Below, piece after piece: positions 60,345 through 64,000 of a DNA stretch of 64,000 bases. Within the stretch, counting starts at the first letter, position 1. Each line of letters opens with the position of its first letter. Source of the DNA: Magicicada septendecula (Eukaryota; Arthropoda; Insecta; Hemiptera; Cicadidae); contig CM068375.1 of the NCBI GenBank assembly GCA_034769895.1, positions 256,912,768-256,976,767 on the forward strand. Reading direction: 5' to 3'. The position numbers and the translations under genes are program-made. The notes under the pieces are model-generated. The model had not been told where the DNA came from and did no database searches. It saw only the letters and a program-made list of their open reading frames with translations.

Positions 60345-60515
60345 TTAATCGATTTAGTTCTATTTCAATATAAAAACTAATGAATAATAGATTTGTTATG
60401 ATTATAATATAAAGTAACGAATAATCGATTTAATTTCTATTTAAATTTTAGTATTAGTGTAGTGTTTATTTATTTAATCAGTTGTTTTAACGGTTATGTT
60501 GGAAATATTGAATTT
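60345..60515. repeat. direct repeat, right copy of block B
   Basis: Near-copy of 58,312-58,480, including TTCAATATAAAAACTAATGA and TTGTTTTAACGGTTATGTTG. It adjoins the 3' side of the Penelope-like coding relic, so A/B may be part of that element's terminal region. Confidence 0.75.
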
Positions 60516-60689
60516 TTATATATTATTTATTTTAATAAACTTTTAATTTTAAATAGATCATCTTGGTTTGTTCTTATTAGAGTTTATTCTGTAATTAGTA
60601 AATTATATTTATTGCGTTTGTAAATATTAAGATTTTCCCAAATATTCACTTTTTAATCTTTTTGTATGTTTTTAATTAATTTCGTATTT

Positions 60690-61260
60690 TGAATGTCTTG
60701 AAATTGATGGTTATTATTTAGACAATGAGTGTCTAAATTAGATTTGTAAATATTTGGTTTTAGAAAACGCATTGCCGCTGAATAAATCTATCGATAAGTT
60801 TTTTTATTTGTCTGTCCAACGTAAAAGTGATTGTAAATTGGACATTCTATTTTGTATATTTCATCTTCATTGTAAATATTGTATTAAGTTATAGATTTTA
60901 TTTGATTAAAAACTACATTATCTATGTTATAAGATATTTTAAAATTTGTATCTTTAAATATTTTACTTTGTTTTTCAGTTATATTTCCATAGTAAGTAAA
61001 GGTTATATAATTATACTATCATTAATAGGTGGAGTTTTAGGTGTAGGGTTATTGGGTATTTCTTTAGTGAGTTTATGTTGTATTTTACTTTCTAATTTAT
61101 TGATAATTTTTATTTTGTATCCACTTGCAACTGCTATCTGTTGGATAATGTTTCTTTCTTTGTCATTTAATGGGATTCTAAGCATTCGGTATATCATGGG
61201 ATTAAATACCGCTATTTTATGTTGGGGTGGATTGTTAGAGTTATTTGGTATTATCAAATT
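60690..61260 (-). pseudogene. Penelope-like element, RT tail and GIY-YIG domain
   Basis: On the minus strand, 61,257-61,003 encodes YRMLRIPLNDKERNIIQQIA and VASGYKIKIINKLESKI, the connector after the reverse transcriptase in Penelope-like elements (PL-x-x-x-E-x-x-I-x-QIA-x-x-NGY). After a frame change comes TYYGNITEKQSKIFKDTNFK, then YKIECPIYNHFYVGQT, the start of the GIY-YIG endonuclease (family consensus VYKI-C-x-C-x-x-x-YIGQT), and an R/H-containing remainder to about 60,690 (LDTHCLNNNHQF). The polymerase core is missing on the 5' side. Stops make it inactive. The 146-aa plus-strand open frame over it is an antisense shadow. Confidence 0.8.
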
Positions 61261-61472
61261 ATTTTAAAATGTTTTCTGAATATTGAGTATTCAAAATAGA
61301 GAAATTATGTATTGTAAAATGTTATGAAATATATATCAGTTAGGCCTATATACACACATATGTGTATATAAAATAACAGCCATCGTTAATGTTGCAAAAC
61401 AAATATTTCGACTACTCACAATCTATGGTCCTCTTCTCGACAGTTAATTTTTATTGTAACTTATTAACTCAC

Positions 61473-61525
61473 CTGAAGATGATAAAAGATTGCGACTGAT
61501 CGAAACGATTGGTTATCGTAACATT
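61473..61525 (+). ncRNA. possible hammerhead-like motif
   Basis: CTGAAGA (61,473-61,479), a 22-nt segment with weak pairing (ATAAAAGATTGCGACTGATC), GAAAC (61,502-61,506) and AAC...GTT that could close stem III before TTA or ATC. It matches the recurring CTGAAGATG...CGAAACG pattern but the helices are poor. It lies upstream of the Penelope relic and on the opposite strand. Confidence 0.3.
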
Positions 61526-61836
61526 AACGCTGTCCGTAACAATAATTTGTATTGTTACGTTACAAGAATAAGTTGACGGTGCACCGACGGGCTGTGGCTC
61601 TATCTGTTGTCGATGTATGCAGAAGTTAATAAACTTGATTATCAACAAGCGAGGTATCTGCTCACTGTACTCTACTGGACGTGATTTGTTATCTTGCAGT
61701 ATCAATTAATTTACATTGCGAGTCACGTCTATATCCCAACACATGTCGCTTCAGCGAACGTTTTTATCGTTTTATTTCAGTTTCTGTGAGTACAACATGT
61801 AAACATTACGTATACATACACTCGCTCACTTGCCCC

Positions 61837-61838
<2 letters not shown>

Positions 61839-61901
<63 letters not shown>
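61839..61901. repeat. (CA)n microsatellite
   Basis: About 31 uninterrupted AC units. Confidence 0.95.
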
Positions 61902-61903
<2 letters not shown>

Positions 61904-64000
61904 TTTATACGTATTTACATAGCCTGAAGATAAATTATATTGCCTTGTTAAGCCACTTTTCCTGTCTATGTTAATATATGACCGGGTGCATGCGTTATTA
62001 TCTGTAGAATAGAAACCTAATCGTCACGATATGAACAAAACCCTTAGGCTTTTGTAACATGTATATTTTGAGAATCAGATGAGCCTAAATTTGGGTTGGA
62101 AAAAAACAATTTTTACGGGAGTTTGGGATCCAGGAAGTCTAGCCAAACTATAAATTAAAGAAAATTTATAGGCGATAGAAGAGATCGCACACATTAAAAC
62201 CACTATAACTAGCCAAATTATTTTCGTAGAAAGTTAGGAGATAAAGATCTACAAAAGTCGTATTAATAGGGTTTTGAAAAATTAATACTTTTTAAGTAAC
62301 TTTAAAGGAATATATATTAAATCGAGTTTTCAGTACATAAGGTTTAGCAACAACTTGTCTACTTTAAACCACTATCTTTTTGACAACTTTTAGACAACTA
62401 GGTGAGTAAGACACCGCATTAAAGATAACTTTATTAGTCTATATACTATTATTTTATATACTCTGTACCTCGACCAATTTTAATAGTAGGCCTACATCAT
62501 TTATGGAAAACACGTTAAAGGTGATATCAAAAAAAAATTTAAGTTAACAAAAATCTTACTAGCAGTTTTCGCTAACAATGATGCTTTTTAAAGTTACTTA
62601 AGAGTTACTCAGTTACAACAGAGCGTTAAATCGAGTTTTCGATAGGGTGTAAAAATTTCGAATTTTAAAATTGGTCCTTTTAAATGGGTCAGTTTTTGTA
62701 ACATAAAAATAAAAGAAAATTATAAGCTTTCCAAACCCTAAATATCATATCACTGCAATTATTATCAGTAATTTTAAGTTGTGTGCAAAAACCCAGTTTT
62801 TAATCTCATTTAACGCCTTCTAAAAAGTTGGTGTTCTCGACCTGACTGTAAACTCATCGCATTCTTAAAACTTAAGTGTTAAAGAACTGCAAATTAAGTG
62901 TGAATTAATTCACATTAATTTAAACTTAAGTGTAAATATCAAATTAAGTGTGAATTAAATTCACATTAATTTAAACTTAAGTGTAAATATCATATCACTG
63001 CAATTATTATCAGTAATTTTAAGTTAAAACTTAAGTGTTAAAGAACACGTGTAAAAATTTGAGTTTATCAACTAATTTTGTTTTTTATTCCCTTTATTCT
63101 GTCCAAATGTTGACGTAAATAACGATCATACCTTGTGAACATACAACAAACTTTTAATTAATATTTAATTTTCGCCTACTCATTTCCGTACAATGAATGT
63201 GACAAGATTGAATTTTAATAAGAGTTTTGCGCGTTGTTATCTAACTTGATACTTCTCTAAAAATGACTGCCGATTCGTGGAGAATAAACTCGGTTACTTT
63301 TTAGAACGAGTGATTGTTGACGTCCGATTTTTAAATATTATTTTTTATTATTATCCTGGAAATTTTGATTTTCTTTGATTTTTTCTTCATAGGGCGTTTT
63401 ATATTTTTTATGAGCTTGTTATCACTTTACAGTCCTTATCTACAGACATTATTTATCTTTTAACAACGTTTTGAATTCACATACTTGCACTTACTTGTTG
63501 ATAGTACCTGAAAAAGAAGCACACAGAATCAAGGGATAAAAACAAATTAAGAAACGGGTCAAAGATAAATATGAAAAAAAATCATTTATTTTACAACATA
63601 AATTAGAATTGGTAATAAACTCATTTCTAATTATGTTTATTATTAAAGTAAAAAGCTACAATAAAATTGCGATATAACTTTAAAAATATAATAAAAAAAT
63701 GTATAGTTTGTCTAATAAACCATATATCCTCATACCCAAACACGTTTGCTGAGATCCTTAAGCTGGTTTTGAAACAAATAGCTGTTTAAAATCAGCTATA
63801 AAATATCCAAGCTACAGTCTTAAATCAGGACGCGTTTTGCGATATTTATTTTTATTAAGGAAGAAGAGAAAGTTTTCTGATAGACTTGTTTCTGTAAAGT
63901 ATTAGGACAATTTATTAGGGTAATACTTCCACTGAGCTTTCATATTCTTTACTGACGTTTATAGTGAAGATAAGAAATTATTTTACTTTAAAATAAACTT
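61902..64000. other. no gene; small local duplications
   Basis: No coding region supported. Similar ~90-bp segments at about 62,247-62,330 and 62,550-62,645 share TTTTTAA-GTAACTT-like text and TTAAATCGAGTTTTC. The duplicated palindromic block at 62,880-63,050 is listed separately. The remainder is AT-rich. Confidence 0.5.
62880..63050. repeat. nested palindromic tandem duplication
   Basis: A ~56-bp block (AAATTAAGTGTGAATTAA, TTCACATTAATTTAAACTTA, AGTGTAAATATC) is repeated twice in tandem at 62,889-62,995 and is itself near-palindromic. In addition CATATCACTGCAATTATTAT with CAGTAATTTTAAGTT occurs both at 62,747-62,780 and at 62,990-63,025. Confidence 0.8.

Noticed and set aside
60827..61267. 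146-aa hydrophobic open frame that looks like a membrane protein
   Set aside because: It is the antisense of the Penelope-like coding relic; its hydrophobicity comes from A/T-rich complement codons.

Overview
This is an AT-rich eukaryotic window, most likely from an insect or other arthropod. The evidence is long AT-rich non-coding DNA, long (CA)n/(GT)n tracts, a TATA promoter and a signal-peptide exon ending in a GTGAGT splice donor, and decayed copies of many animal transposon classes. There are no operons, ribosome binding sites, rRNAs, tRNAs that I could recognise, or CRISPR arrays. The species cannot be named from sequence alone. Only one plausible host gene is visible: exon 1 of a small secreted-protein gene at 55,167-55,243.

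Layout. 1-6.3 kb: mariner scrap, LTRs of one Gypsy-like family, and 3' ends of two non-LTR retrotransposons. 6.3-12 kb: a DNA transposon encoding a broken protein resembling the DUF7869 family, split by a Helitron-like element that carries twelve copies of a ~162-bp satellite. 12.2-19.2 kb: pogo/Tigger-type and mariner relics. 19.3-24.9 kb: a hAT transposase gene interrupted by a 3.5-kb Helitron-like element; the broken reading frame fixes the ends of the insertion. 25-34 kb: a second tandem-repeat-bearing repeat family (two copies), a solo LTR, an internally deleted mariner with intact terminal repeats, and pieces of an unnamed transposon-like protein family. 34.7-38.5 kb: a 3.7-kb near-perfect palindrome made of two head-to-head Helitron-like elements. 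38.6-43.0 kb: an autonomous Helitron (Rep/HUH plus Pif1-type helicase) disabled by two frameshifts and a stop. 44-46 kb: a palindromic element with a hammerhead-ribozyme motif. 49.3-53.4 kb: a head-to-tail array of three Helitron-like units. 55-64 kb: the host exon and probable intron sequence, with LINE and Penelope-like relics.

How it fits together. The dominant mobile family has a 5' hairpin (ACTTCCAT...ATGGAAGT), a GT/CTGT microsatellite, variable numbers of the ~162-bp satellite, a mosaic tail and a 3' hairpin (GTATGGAGAACCATAC on the other strand). It resembles the HINE/DINE-1 class of non-autonomous Helitron-like elements. Several copies carry a module with the consensus core of a type I hammerhead ribozyme (CUGANGA - stem II - GAAAC - GUC), placed a constant 43 nt from the palindrome CCACAGTACTGTGG. 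The same module at the same spacing occurs in an otherwise different palindromic element at 44.2-44.4 kb, and related motifs lie beside a Penelope-like relic. A ribozyme module shared between Penelope-type DNA and satellite-carrying Helitron-like elements is the best candidate here for something undescribed.
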